This document shows, piece by piece, positions 49,358 to 63,650 of a stretch of 64,000 bases of DNA. Below the pieces are notes generated by a model, which had not been told where the DNA came from, made no database searches, and worked only from the letters and a program-made list of their open reading frames with translations. A program made the position numbers and the translations under genes. Every line of letters begins with the position of its first letter. The stretch's first letter is position 1. Source of the stretch: Dipetalonema caudispina (taxonomy: Eukaryota > Nematoda > Chromadorea > Rhabditida > Onchocercidae); NCBI GenBank assembly GCA_013365325.1, contig JABVXV010000115.1, forward strand, positions 1 through 64,000. Reading direction: 5' to 3'.

Positions 49358-51630
49358 TACATCTTATCTTCAAACACAATTCACATTGCTGAAATTCTTT
49401 CCTAAGCGTCTGTAATTAAGTAAACTTCAATTTGTAATTAATGCATTTCAAATTTCCTATCTTCCTTTCCTTATCTCATTGCATGATTATTTCATTTTTT
49501 TAATACCATACGACATCACCGACGTAACACTTCGTGGCTTCTTTTCTTTTTTTTATTTTCTTTCAACATTTCGTTAGATTCAAATTTCTTTCAACAACTA
49601 TAAATATCATCCGTGGATTATGCACTCAACATTTAACTGATTTTTCTTTTAGAGTTAACTTTTTAAATATATTTTCTAAACACACAAATCCTAAAGATAA
49701 AACAAATGAGCTGTATCAACTGTGTAAAATATATTTTTATTAAAAATCGAAAGAATATTCGAAACATCCTATCGAACAGGTGCTCAAAATGAGTGTTTTA
49801 AAATTTCAGGAAGTAACAACTGCTCATGTTGAAAATCGAATTTAAGTCTGTGTGAGATCAAGCAATATCATGATAGCCTTGTCTTATTTAACAGATTATA
49901 AGAGCAATCTTTGAATTACGCTGTTTTGCATACTTTTAAATATATGAAAGTTGAAGATAAGTTATAATCCACAGGCTAATTCTATTCGTCTATATATCTA
50001 AACTGAACAGATTTTCGAAGTCTATCTAGTAATCAGAAATAGTGATTATCCTGCTTAGGGCCAAAGCTTAGCTTATGATAGGTTTTGCCAAGTTAAAACG
50101 AACAAATATTCAAGACATCAAAAACATTTCTGTTCCTTTTTTTTTTCTTTTTTTTTTCTCAAAGTTCTGGATAACGAGAAAAGAGGATATAAGTGATACA
50201 GGAAAGACAAAAATTCAAAATTCTCTCAGTTTACTAAAAGTAATGCTTCTCTATATAATATTTACATTAAGATAAGCAATGAGAACATGACAATCCATCT
50301 CTTCTCTTAAACTATGAATACCAATGATCAAAATAAATCTTTAGTATAACTCAATATCCTATAGATATTTTAATCTGTAAGAAATGTTAAATTGCAGTAT
50401 TGTATCTAATAATCATTGTGTAAACGCAGTTATGCATGCATAAACAACTGTAGTTTTGAATTCATTAATTGAAACATTTTTAATATTGCATCAATGTCGC
50501 AGTGCTTCCGTAATTGTATGTTTCCTATTGTTAATACTGAACAAAATTTGGCAGCAATAATATGCCAAATCAGTTAATTCTATCATAAATTTTTTTCAAA
50601 TTGAATTTTTTTTTTTTACAAAAAATATTTCAAAATAAGACCAAGCACTGAAGTTGTCCTGAAAGTTATGTGAAACAGGAAAGAGTGGTCAAAGTTTGAT
50701 TACTCAGTACTGGGAGCATCAATGATTATTGAGAGCAAGCTGTGCAACAAAAAATTGTAAAGCAAGTGAAAAATAAGTAAAAGATGTTAAAGGTCCATCC
50801 ATTCTCATTTACCAGATCGGTGACTTTTCAGATTTTGTTTAGCCGGAAGATTGGTTTCAAAAATGATCTTATGTAAATTTCTCAAATTTCTCATTTTCAT
50901 CTGTTATTCTCTTCCTATTGGTTTCACATCTCTAATCAATCAGTTTACTTTATCACAAATGAAATCGGATAGTTTGAAATTTTGAAATCCTCATTTTAAT
51001 TGAAATAACTACATTTTCAGATCTTCATTTTCAGACATAATCAAATAATCAAAATTATCGCTAGTGCTGTTATTCAGGCGAGGCAAACACTAATCCGGAT
51101 TTTAACAAGTAGATTTTTTGATATTACGGAAATACTTTAAAATATTTATAGGAAGAAAGAAATATAACTCATTTTTGTTATTGATAAAATATGTTTGCTG
51201 GTTATTTCTCTAATAATTTCAAATTATTTTAACTTGTCTTTTTTCACTAGCATTTCTAAAAGCATGAAGTTGCACTAATTCAATTCTCAGCAGTTCAGTA
51301 TTAAATTTTAAGCAAGCAATATGTAATAAGGTTTAGATATCAATGTTCCATTTTATTAAAACAATCTTTGTAAAATCAATACTTAACTTTGCAGAAGTTT
51401 TAGAGCTAGTTGCATAATTTGAAAAATTATCCAAATAAACTCAACTTCGTACTTCTAGAAATTCCGCCATACGTTCTTTAAGTTTTACGACATTAAGGAA
51501 ATACTTTAAAAAATCCATCGAACATTCATCTATCTCAATGATTTTGCAGGTTCATGCACTGTAATTAATCAAAGCCAAGGGGAATAGTTTGAACAGAAAA
51601 GTTTATTGATTTGTTAAAAGTTCGGTGGAA

Positions 51631-54600
51631 ATGGTGTGGCGAAATGATAAGGGCCGTATTCGTCGTCGTCTTCCATCCATTCCATCGGAACCAGAAACTT
51701 TTCGTCCAACTTTATCGAGATTAAATCTTAGAAGCATGCTGCAACCTATTTTCTCTGATGATGTCCTTGAACGGCCGACATTGCTGGAAGTGGATGATGA
51801 TAACGTCGAACAATTATCGCTTTCGGAACATTCGCGACAATCCTGGACTCCCAACGTTAAATTAACATTCCCTGTACACTCCACCCAACGACGAGAACTT
51901 CCCATTGAAGAAGATATAGAAAGCAGTGGTACGTTGGATTTTAAATTTTGAGAAAAAAATACTTGAAAAATATTTAAGATTTCAGTTATTACTTGGCAAG
52001 TTAATTTCTTCGTTCGACTTTCTATTTCGCTTTCTAAGTGTCTTTCAAAACTTTATTTTTATCTGACATCTGAAACTTTTTACTGCCGAAAACAAAATAT
52101 TATCCGAAATGACTTGATCGGAAAAATGGATAAAAGAGATCTTTCGTTTGTAAAAATTAATTTTAATCGAAAAATGGGAAGCTTCAGTGGCAATGGTAAC
52201 GTACATATTCAAAATATTTAGAATAATCAAAAATAACAGAAAATAAAGATACAGAACAAATTTTCACCTAAATTTTAAGAGCAATAATTTCGAATTCATT
52301 TTTTGCAATGTGAATTCCGTAAAGAATTTGAAATGTAAAATGTTTTAAATTGAAGAATCATAATATAAAGAAACAAAAATTTGTCCAACTAAGTGAAATT
52401 TATATAAACAGAAAAGGAAGGATATTTAGTCTATTTCTCGTAATTTGGTCAACCGTTTGAACAGTCCTTTTTCCGGACCGGTGGGAAGTAATGTTGAAGT
52501 ACGATATCCGAGAAAGAAACTATGTCAAAATGATAATTCTGCATATTAGGTGACTAGGATTAAAATATTGAAATATCAGTTTGTGATTAAATGATCGTTG
52601 GTGTCGTATGGCTATGATCGATGTGTTATCATATGGACAAATCTTAGACGGCTAGACTAAATCATTGGAAGAGAATGATAAATTGTATTTCAAATTATCT
52701 TTTCTTTTACCGAATTTAGTTTGGTTCATTAGCATTTTTCAAATAATTTGATTAATTTTCATCACATATATTCATCCAATAGATAATGAAAGAACAGTTC
52801 CACCCATCTATTTTGATTAAAATTTTGATTTACATATTAAAATTAAATTCATTTAAAACCTGAAGCAAGAAATCTCATTCTGTCTTTTTCATGAAGGACG
52901 TTTTTGCTATTTAAGACCTCAAATATGATAATAATCTGCCTTTCGCTGTTTTTGTTTGGATTTATCAGTGATTAGATGAAATTTTTGATTTCAAAACACC
53001 TTTTACAATACAATTTAAGTAACAAGGAGGACTGTGAAGAGTACAAATTAGATGAAGAACTTTTTCCTGTAGATTAGAAGATGGCGAGAGAGAGAGAGAG
53101 AAATAGTTAGAAATGAATTTAGAGGAACAATTATGAATTATGAAGTGACCCTAAAAAGTCAGTTGTTAGTTTGTTGATTATATATCATTAAGTTGTACTG
53201 CTAAAACTTATTCATTTATCATACAATAGCAAGAAATTAAATAAGTCAACTCTCAACTTATCATTTTGCCATTTTTTCATTTTTTTTTTTTTTTTTTTTT
53301 TTTAGAAAAAATTGATGGATTTCTTTGAAACTTTATCGATTCCAAAATTGAATATATTATATATAAAACAAATTCATATGGACTTCTAATTCCCTCACCC
53401 TTTCCAAATATTTTGATAAATAATTGTATCGAATCAGAGAACTTTGAGTTTCAGTCAATATACGACAAAATTTGATTTCTTCCAATCTTTAAGGAAAAGT
53501 GGGAAAAACGAAAAGAAGCAGTATAGAGATAAAACATTATCAAAGTAAATATCATTCAATTGCATTTCAAAAATTATAAAAAAAGAGATTTTTATTGGAA
53601 TGAATAATTTGATGATTGTTATCATTTTGAATAAAATAAAATTAAAAAATTTCTGAAATGACAGAGAAATAAGCCAAGACAGAACAATTTTGTATGTGTA
53701 AAATAAAATAATTATATCATATTTTTTATCACATTTACAAAAATTATTCAGGTCAAAAAAATTTGATCAGCATATGTTCACCGACCAAAACATCTGCTCG
53801 AAAACGAACGGATTATTTTCAATGGGTAAGTTTTTTTTTCCAATATGTATATGTTGAAATTATGATGTTAACAGGATTTCTCATATTTGTTTGAATTATG
53901 ATTTAAGTAATTTTGTTAAATTTAATTTCTTTTATTGTAATATATCCTGACAATTTTCAAGATATATAAAACCTATTTTTTAAAATATTTAAAAGGATAA
54001 TTTCAATTAAATAAAATGAAATTAATCAAATTATTGTTGGTTCATAAAATCCAAAAATTTCACGAAAAACCATTGTTAAAGGAATGAATTTTTTTTGAAA
54101 CTAAATAAAAAATTGGTAGCTTAAATTATATTTTAAAAAGTCAAACAAAAGATGGGACTGAATCCAAAAAACAGCCCATGTTTTGAAAAAATAGGATAAA
54201 AAAGCATAATTTCTTCACTTGACAATAATCCATTCCTGATGATTTTCTACCTTATATTCATCCTATATAAAATGGATTCGTAGAAGACATTCAGATGAAA
54301 AAAATTCTTCTAATGCAAATGTAGCAGTTTTTCCCGAAATTCTCAACAATAGTAGTAAGGTATCGTAGATGTGATGAACTTTTTAACATCTCAATCTTTT
54401 TATACCTAAGTATTATAGGCAGTACTTTCTCTGTTCCACTCAATTTACCTTTTTCTTTCTAATCAGTACGTTTTATATATTAAATACTATCTTAGTATGT
54501 TTTCGGATACTACTACATACACATTAATCTCTTTCAAAATTTAATACTTTCTAGCATTAGATATCAATTTCAGGTTTGATTAATTAAATCAATTTCTCTC

Positions 54601-57600
54601 GTCATAAACTATCAATACTCTCCTTTGATGGGTCCGTATGTTTGCGCAATGTGTCTATGTTTTTGTACTTAAAGACTTAACGATGGAAGAATTGTCTGAT
54701 AATAATTAATAAAATTATAAGTCTTCCTTTGTCATATGTTTTTTTATTGCCAAATAAGCTGAAATCCTTTTCAGAAGATTTGAAAAAGTAAAGTTTTTCA
54801 AAATTTTCAATATGATAGTTTTAGCTTTAGTATGTTGATGTAAGTTTCGGTTCATCGTAGAGGAACAAATCTTTTCGATAATTATAAGGTCGATAAGTCG
54901 GTCATAACAATATATTTGTTAGGCAAATTATAGGAACTTATGCAATGCCATGTTAAATCACAAGAAGCCAACATCATTTACTAATTTTATTTAACTGAGC
55001 AATTTTCTGCCAAGAAAGGCTAACATTAATGGCCTACAAAGAACTTTAATTGATTACCACAGGCTATTCCATTATCTTCAATGTGTTCTCTTATTATTTC
55101 TTTCAAACAAAATTTATTTTATTATTTGCCTTAAATAATATTCATATTTATTTCCTTCATATCTTTTAACTTCAGACAAAAAGTACAATCTGTTGCGCAG
55201 ACGATAACTTTTATCCTATCAATAGACCTTTGGAAATTTCTGCAAATTTTCAACTTTCAGTGATAATAGTTTTGGTGATGCATAAGTTTTCCACATTTTC
55301 TTTTGACTAGTAAAATGGAAAAGAATCATATTACTATTGATTTTAAGGACGTTAAAGTTGGTTTAGCAATGAACAATTTTAGATAGCTTGGAACATTTTC
55401 TTCGATTGAATCAGTATAGCTTTATGTCTATAATTGTTTCCAAGCAAAGGAACTTCGATTATTAAAGAAAAAAATCATCCCTTTAAGTTACTAAATTAAA
55501 TAGTCTTATGGTCCATTGCTAGGCTCATATTTTTGCTCCAGAAATATCCTGAGATATATTCTGAGACCAATCTTAATCCTCATGCACAATAACAAACAGT
55601 CCACAGCATTTAAGAATTTGCAAAAGTAAGGAGTTGAGGAAGTAGTAAACTTTGGGAATAAACTTTTATAATTACTGAGGAGAGATCAATTTGCATATCT
55701 CCAGCTTTAAAAAAATCCGATTTTTTGCATTTCACATTTTATGGAGCAGTGAAATGCAATTCATTTGCCAACTACCAAAATCTGCTTCAATGGAAACTTG
55801 GATTGAAGTTTAAATTAGGATCTTTAATTTAAATTAAGTATTTTAAATTGAAAATGCTAGAAGTTATGCATGAATGAGAAACAGAGAGAGAAAGATGGAA
55901 AGGAAATTTACTTACTTGTTTACAATTCAAGTGGATACGAATAATTTCCATTTGCTGTTTCTTCCCTTTTACGTTTACAGGCCTAATCAAAATAGGCTCA
56001 CTAATTTCTTTTCTTATCGATAGTACTATAATACACAACCTATTAATTTCTAAAATTTGTAATCACTTTCATTATCAAAATATTCTTTTGAAATATTGAG
56101 ATGAAATTTCGCAGACAAACTTCGACTATTCTTAAAGTCGTACACTCTCCTATCATCTTAAATTATTTGATATATACATTTTTGAATCAGTTAGTGCCAG
56201 ATTCATCTCTCAATAATTTACAATTCACTGCTGCACTCACTAATAAGACTAAATGGTATACTATATGTGATAGATTATAAATTATCAGAACATATCATTT
56301 TCATTCATTTCCTTATCGTTTTGCACTTTGATATTCAGCTTTTAATCAATTGAGATATTTTTTTTTTCTAAAATATTCAGTTTATTTTCATTTTATTTCT
56401 TTCTCTTCACTCTATCATATATAAAAGTTAATTTAATTTTTACAGCAATTTTGCGAACTGTTTTGGCGAGTCGAATTTTTCGAATTTATTTTTCAGATTG
56501 TATATTCAAAATATCAAATACAAGTTTCAATCTAGCGTACCAATTTTCGAAATTCATGAGCAATAAGATTGAAAATTAACTTTTAAAGTGGTAAAATCTC
56601 TAGGTACTTAACAGCGACCGATGTTTAAGATTCACTTAAAACTTTTTTAGATCTGATAAAACCGTTACAGCAAAGTGATTTTGTTAGCAGGAGCTAGTGT
56701 GGAAAAAAATTTGTTTTCGTTAATTAAATTTCTCATTTTCTTTTCATAACCGTTTTACTGGGAATTCTATTTTTTGAAGGCCCAATTGAAAATTCAAAAC
56801 ATCGCTAACTTTTGAGTTGAGTATATCTAATATTACATAATGTAAACTTTTTGCTATAAATTTATTACGGACCTGCATAATTGATTGCAAGAGAAGTTAT
56901 TAGCTACACATGCAGAACTTGTGGGTTAAATAGTTATTCATAATTATTTGAAAATGAAACTCCAACTTGACAAGGTATCATATGCGAAATGCAAATGTGC
57001 TGATAAGAGTAGTAGATAGTTGGTGATAATGAGATCAGCAATGGATAAAAAACTAGTTAGTTCTGTTTTAATAGTTGGATGTATCTTTTTTTTTCTTTTT
57101 TCGATAGAAGTAAGTGTACTGTAATCAATGGTACTATCAATAACAACAGAAATGATAATGATAGTGAATTGAGAGTTGTGACAAACTGATAATACTACAG
57201 TGATAACAATGATAATAGCTGCAGAATTTTTATTAATGCTCTATTGATATTAGTAAAACAGTTTTTGGATATTTTTTGGCGATGATAACATAGCTTAACG
57301 GTTGTGAAATATTTGAAGAAATTAATTCTAAGTCAAACGTTTAATCTGTAATTTAATACCACTAATTTGGGAGGTAATTGCTATATGCAATAATTCTAAC
57401 TTATAACATCCAAAAGCATCCAAATGAGTTCATCGAAAGGGCTATAAAATGAAAAATTTTCCCATAAAATCTACGATTTGTGAAATGAAAGAAGTATAAT
57501 TCGCATGAAAATTTTCTTTACCAACTTTTAACTACTATGCTATTCCTAAATCATTTCGTTTGAAGAATTTTAAAAAGAAAAGAACTATTATATTCAATGC

Positions 57601-60600
57601 GTATGTTAGGCATTTATACTTCATAGTTTGTTTTATCATTAAAAGATTTAGAGAAGCTTGTTAAAATGAATAAAGTTTTGAAGTGTGAATTTAATTACTT
57701 TGTGCGCTTATGAACTATCTTTTAAATTAATCAATAGTTCGAAATTGCTTAAATTATATATAATTTCTGCATAAAGGAATCCAAAAAAAAAGTCTTAATT
57801 AATTGATAGTTCGATTATACTACTGCCTAACCGAACATTTTTCTGTATATTCTCTTGGCATGTGAATATAGATAAATGGACACAAACCGATACGTAAAAT
57901 TTCATATAATAGCTTTAATATACTTTTTCACTTCTTTATGAAGAAATTGTATAAGTTAAGAAAAATCGGATAGGATAGGATAGAAGAGGAAAATTCTGAA
58001 GAGAGAAATATGAGAAAGAAGGAATTTATAGAGGATTACTAATTCCATCAGAAAACTGTGCTTCCTTGTTTTTCAACTCAATTACACTCGTAGTAATACT
58101 CAAACAATGAATTGAATTACTGAGAGAATAGTACTCAACCAATAAAACGAATTATTAAAAGAGTAGTACTCAAATAACAAAAGGAATGAGTGATACTCAA
58201 GCAATGGAAGGTATCATTCAAATCATTCCTGTTGCAACTAATAAATAAGAAAGAATTCAATAAGACATTTATTCTTTATCGTATTAGTGAGGTTATTTAA
58301 GAATGATTTTCTTGAAGATATGATTTTCTACGTTACACTTTCTAACTAATGTAGTAATTTGTTGACTTTCACGTTTATCACTTTCATCACTCTTTACAAC
58401 ATTTCGATCGGATCACTCTAATTTAAAACTTGCGTCGAAGATTTGATCTTATGATGGAAGTGAAATGAGTGAACTTGATTGTGTAACGGCTTTATAATGT
58501 GTAATAATATATTTAGAAAGGAAAATTCACATAGAATTAGGAGTTGTGATTAAGAAGGATGAAGTGATAGTTAAATTTATGGATAGTGCACTAATCCTGA
58601 TATCACACTGATATCCAGTTTAAAATTTATAGTGGAATTTTTTATAGTCAATTTCAGAGATGACATTTTTATGAGCTATAAAGTTGACCCATTCTTTTTA
58701 TCTCTTGGCCATCCACTTTTTCTTACAAAGAATTGAATTCATATGGCAAGTAAAAATCAATAATAGTTTATAAGTATCCTCCACAAACTGCCTTGATGAA
58801 GTTATATTTTTCACTACTTTTAAATATCCATCGCAAGAATTTTTCTCCATTCGTCTTTACTCTTTCTTAAACTTATTAATTCTATTAATTATATTGTATT
58901 CACACTCAAATCATTACTAAATCCTTACATTTATCTATGTAAGATGTCATCAATAAAACATTTCTTCTCTATGATTATATCTTTATATTTATAAAGAAAC
59001 TAAATTTGATCTAATCAAACGTTATAGTTTTATTATTGTTGCAGTAAAGAATACAAGTTTGTTGACTTTGCTTTTGAATAATTAATCGGTTTTTCTGCAA
59101 TATATTTCTATTTTTGCCTTTTATGAAGAAAGTGAGAAATTGTTTGAATAATAAATAAATTGTGAGAAATATTTAATAACTTTTAGTTGAACAGTTGTAT
59201 TTGATCTACTATCTAATAATTGGAACTTTGCCACAAACAAATTTTATAAGATCAACGATAAATGTGTTAAGTTTAAATTTTTTTTTTCTTTTTTGTTTAA
59301 TGGTTTCGCATATTGTAACATCTGAACAAATGATACGCTTGTAAACATGCGGCAATGTCGTCTGTGCATATGAGCTTCTATGAAGTCTTCTACTTCCTTT
59401 TGACATTTTTCTACTAACATAAGTTAAATTTTTTTATGGATATTTAAATTTGCTAACTGTTAATAATTCTACTTTATTTAATCTGCAGTTTCTCTTCCAC
59501 AAATAAGTGGTTGGTAACTGTATCGCTTCATCAACCAATAAAAGCATTGTATTTGAATGCATACTTCGTTGAATTAATGCGGAAGTGCAAATGAATAGAT
59601 TTATGCGGCATGAAATAATTAACAATTTTCAAAATTTATAACGTAAATATTTATTCTATGAAGTAAAAATGCATATTCTTCCGCTTCCGCACACTTTCAT
59701 CTTGTTTTAACTTACTGTTTTTATGATAATTTCCCTTGTTTTCATATTTTTTTCCACCGAAAAGAATTACCATTGTGTAAAACCTTCTGAATATTTTGTG
59801 ACAACGAATAATTCTTCTTTTGAAAATGCCTTATAAACAAAAAAAAAAAAAAAAAAGAGAAATAATTAAGTTATATCGCTTTGGCCCAATGTTATTTATT
59901 CGACCAGTCTTGTCGTAATTTTTCTTAGCGTTATTCTAGAAGACAAGGTTCCTATCCTCATTGCTAATAATTTCCCATTTATCAATGCTGCTGTTATCGT
60001 CATCATCATCATCGCTATCAAAACCATTATCATTGCTATCATCATTATTACTCTTATCGTTCCTAAATTCAATCTTTAACGTTTGGTACTGAAATCAAAT
60101 TTCTGAGAGAACTTTAAGAATGAAGTAAATTTTTAAGCATATTTGTTTCTATAAGAAAAGTTTAAATAAATTATTAATTGCATTTTTTTTTAAAAATCCT
60201 AGAAGAAGTGACTGAGAGAATTCAGCAGTGAATCGACAAAGCAAATAGAAATCTTTGAACATTCATTCCAATAATTATCGGTTAGCTAAAAGCTAATTTA
60301 TAGTCTTTGAACACGTCTTTCTTTTTTTCTTTTTTTACTACTGATCAACATTCTAGCAAATATTAGTTTCAATTTAAAATTAAAAGAAAAAAAAAAACTG
60401 GTACAGTTTGTGCTTGAATATATGTAGTAATTTCGTATGATTGGATATGTATAATTCAATGCAATTGGAAATAGCCATTTGATGGTTTCAGAAATTTGAG
60501 TCATTCTTTCTGAGATTGTACTGGAAAAAAGTGGGAACTTTTATTTTGCATTTTGCTTTGTTAGAAGTTGACAATTCTTGTTAAACTTATGGAATTTTTT

Positions 60601-63600
60601 GAAAAAATCAATTCATACGCCTCTTTCACTGTGCTCAGTGATGCAAAAAAAAAAAGAGAAGGAAAAAATTGCTGCGATGTATAGAAGCAAAACAAAAATT
60701 TCTAAGTTAAATATTTTATACTTTCTCTTTGGGAATCGTATTTCAGTTAAGTTAAGGTCTAAACTCGTGCAAATAAATATATGAAGCGAGAGCCACAAAT
60801 AAAGTGGAAAGGGAAAAAATTAAGTCTTGTAGTTTAGTTTTTTGTTTTTTCACATTTAATTTTAGTTTAAAAAATTTCTACACTATTTTTAAGCTTGTTA
60901 AATGAAAGAAATTTTATTTTTCACTCAATCATAATTTGTCGCAAGTGCTAAATTGAAATGTAATTATTACTAAAATAAAATGAAATAAGTTTATCCTTCT
61001 CAAACTTCAAATACAGCAGCAATACATGCTAATGAACCATGGAAAAACCGATTATTTCATGCACCACTAATTTTCTACATGTAAAAAGATGAAGTGTGTT
61101 TAAAAAAAAAAAAAAAAGAAATTTGCTGTGTGTTATAGATAGCATTTGCAATACTAGTGTACATTTCTACATAAATTATATATATTGGAGTAGTAAATTT
61201 GATTACTTTTCATTTTTACTTTTATTAAGAAAACAAGGTTACATTTTCTTTTTAGATACGTAGGTAATACTGAAGGATAGCAATATCGATTTGTTTCTCT
61301 TAAATGGTAAATATATTAATATATTAGTATACATTTACTACTTAAATTATGCATATTTAAGAAGTAAATTTGATTACTTCTCATTTTTACTTCAGAGTTA
61401 TCTTCTTCTCTAAACGTTGTTGATAATAATGAAACGTATCACGCATCAATTATAATTATTCTACTTCATTCTAACAAAATCTACGTTGTTCATATTTGCA
61501 ATTTTTGGCCAACACTATCTTTTTTTATTTAGAAGAAAAAATCTTATTTTGGGATAATAAACCACAAAGATTATATCCACACAGTGAAAAAGTAATGTAA
61601 ATACGTTTGCATGATACTATGTTGAGTTACGTTAATTAGAGTTTCTAACCTTTTTCCTCATTTTTTTGTGTTTTGTTTTCATTTCTATCATTGCTTAGAA
61701 GTAAAATATTCCTTTTCTTTTTAAAGAAATGATTCATATATAGAATTTGAAAAAGCAAAAATTACCGGAATTTTTCAAAGTTGAAATTTGGAATCAAATT
61801 CTTAGACTTATTTCAAATATAACGATCAATGTGATCTAGAATTGTAAACTAAAAATTTGCCATAAATAGTCAAAATTTGTATGCAGTAATGCTATAACAC
61901 TTTAATGCTGTAAACGTTTTTTGTTTACGACCACTTTCAGAATTTCAATTCTCAGCAAATAAAGTAAAATTTTAATTTAACTTTGAACATTCCAAAACGT
62001 TTCAAAATTGCAGTAGTTATATATACATATAAAAATTGTAGTACTCACAAAAAAGACTTCCGCACATACATTATGGTCGGGAGAATAAATCTTCAGAATT
62101 TCTTGAAAGTATCAAATTTTATTATGAGTACAAAATTCCGGCAAATTTCAGTTTTTTATTTCTATTATAATATTATAATGGTATTAGTTAAGACAATAAA
62201 ATATAGCTGCTCAGAAAACTTAATTTCGAGTTAACTCGGACTGTTGCTTAGAAACGGTATTTTTGCAGAATTCGTCGGCATATCGAAGAACAGATGATGA
62301 TTCATTGAGGTAAAATAATCTTATTTTAATTTGCAGGGGAAATTTTTCACTTTCAAACATTGGATCAGAGAAAAGAACAATCGATTGCTAACATATCAAA
62401 TGTCTAAAAGAATAATAGTCTTAAAGGGAGAATAAGATGTAAACAAACTGGACTGGCCACTATTAATAATAGATAAGTCGTCAATTCAAAATGATTTATA
62501 ATGATGAAAATTGTGTTTTGAAACGACTCATTTAATACAAACTTAAAGTTTTGATATTTCAGACGACGCGTCTCCATGTCATTCGATTCAAGCTATCTAT
62601 TAAATAGTCCTACACAAAGTTTCTCGCATGGATGGTTGATAAAGCCTCAATCAGTTACTGTATTGCAGAAGACATCACAGAACATGAATTCATTGAAGTT
62701 CCCCGATATTTTTGATGATCAACAGGTTTGCTCTATACCTGTTCCTATCGGGAAAACCAATAAATAATAAATTGTATTCAGAAGATATGATGTATGCGTT
62801 AAAGTTTTAATTTGATATTTTCGTTGTTTTAGAAAAACAAAGGCCATTCCTCAGTAACAGGTAGTTTATCGTTGCAAAGCAAAATGAGCAGCCAGAATAG
62901 CAAGAAAGTAAGTTATTTCAATCTAATATGAAAATATTCTTCCCAATATGAATTATGCAAAGTTCATTATAAAAGTCTTGGTCAGAGGATGAGGGACCGA
63001 AATAGCTGAGCTTAATGTTCATTAAGGATTTTGATGGTTTTGAACAGATACTATTTGAAGATAAAACTTTCAAGTTGAGGATTAAATCTAGATGTAAATT
63101 TTGATTTTCCTAAAAAAATCCAAACGCTGAAAACTAAAAATTAGTTAAGGATGGGAATTATTGCGTTTAAATTTTTTTTAAAATATCATCTACTTTTATG
63201 GTTCTGCTCTCAAAACTTCACACGTAATCAATACAATTAAAATTTAGTTTGATTAATTATGAATCAAAACCAAAAAAAGGGTAGATGTCAATTGGGAAAG
63301 TTCATCTGTCCGAACACATGAAATAAAGCTTAAATAAAATTCACGAATTTAGAGTTAATGAAACTGTTGAATTTTCACACTTCACAGGCATTTCAACATT
63401 CTTCTTTATCTCTCTTTCAGTAAATAAAAAATTCTTACCTTTCGAACTTAGCTTTGACAGTAAATCTAATTGTTTTAAATAATTTTCGAACCAGATCACT
63501 CGAAGGCCACATTCAACCGATATTACCAAATCACGACAAGCAGCTAGTAGTGGTAATAATAGCAAAAAAAGTGATCGTGTGACACAAGCAATCCAACGTC

Positions 63601-63650
63601 CTTCAGTTGTTTCAACAGCTAAGTTACCATCGATATCATCAAATTCACAG
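51631..63650 (+). CDS. Unrecognised Ser/Arg-rich protein, 5' exons; continues beyond the window
   Basis: Exons 51631 to about 51928 (donor GTACGT), 53752-53825, 62269-62309, 62563-62725, 62833-62907 and 63495-63650 join in matching phases (1, 0, 2, 0, 0, 0), and the last ends at a good donor (GTAAAT). The start ATG is preceded in frame by a stop. The peptide begins MVWRNDKGRIRRRLPSIPSE, holds an acidic stretch (LEVDDDNVEQL), then the basic KTSARKRTDY, RRTDDDSL followed by RRRVSMSFDSSY (an RRxS site fit for protein kinase A), FPDIFDDQQ and a long Ser/Thr/Asn/Lys-rich tail. There is no domain I recognise; it looks like the disordered N-terminal region of a large regulatory protein. The introns of 1.8 and 8.4 kb are far longer than elsewhere here. 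The 8.4-kb intron may hide more exons, or the two exon groups may belong to separate genes. Confidence 0.55.
53084..53102. repeat. (GA)n microsatellite
   Basis: A run of about nine GA dinucleotides inside the intron 51929-53751 of the unrecognised gene. Confidence 0.9.
58094..58228. repeat. Diverged tandem repeat built on a TACTCAA core
   Basis: Four successive units start with TACTCAAACAATGAA, TACTCAACCAATAAAA, TACTCAAATAACAAAAGG and TACTCAAGCAATGGAAGG. Unit lengths are about 27-38 bases, with A-rich spacers ending in GAGTAG or GAGTGA. Confidence 0.75.
59996..60058. repeat. (ATC)n trinucleotide-rich tract
   Basis: An interrupted run of ATC/ATT triplets (CATCATCATCATC, CATTATCATTGC). Similar ATTATCATTGTCACTAT phrases recur at 44690-44725, 44790-44830 and, inverted, 57140-57215. 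Confidence 0.75.
61155..61393. repeat. Duplicated segment of about 70 bp, offset 170 bp
   Basis: Copies run about 61155-61228 and 61325-61393. Both read TAGT(G/A)TACATTT, then CTAC with AAATTAT and TATATT, and end with AGTAAATTTGATTACTT and TCATTTTTACTT. The copies differ at scattered positions. It lies in the long intron and may be a decayed short repeat element. Confidence 0.7.

Larger units (their letters stand above)
43558..51630. other. Gene-poor, AT-rich region
   Basis: About 8 kb in which I can support no gene. An AATAAA at 43717-43722 may end the PSME3 transcript. Simple repeats occur at 44690-44830 (ATC/ATT-rich), 45931-45975, 46707-46735 and 49331-49357. A possible reverse-transcriptase remnant lies at 47385-47603. 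Long A and T runs are common. Much of it may be the 5' flank of the gene starting at 51631. Confidence 0.4.
53826..62268. other. Very long AT-rich putative intron
   Basis: About 8.4 kb between two in-phase exons. I see no other supported exon, RNA gene or mobile element. It contains diverged tandem repeats at 58094-58228, an ATC-rich microsatellite near 60000, a 70-bp duplication at 61155/61325, and ATC/GAT-rich patches at 57130-57215. Confidence 0.35.
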
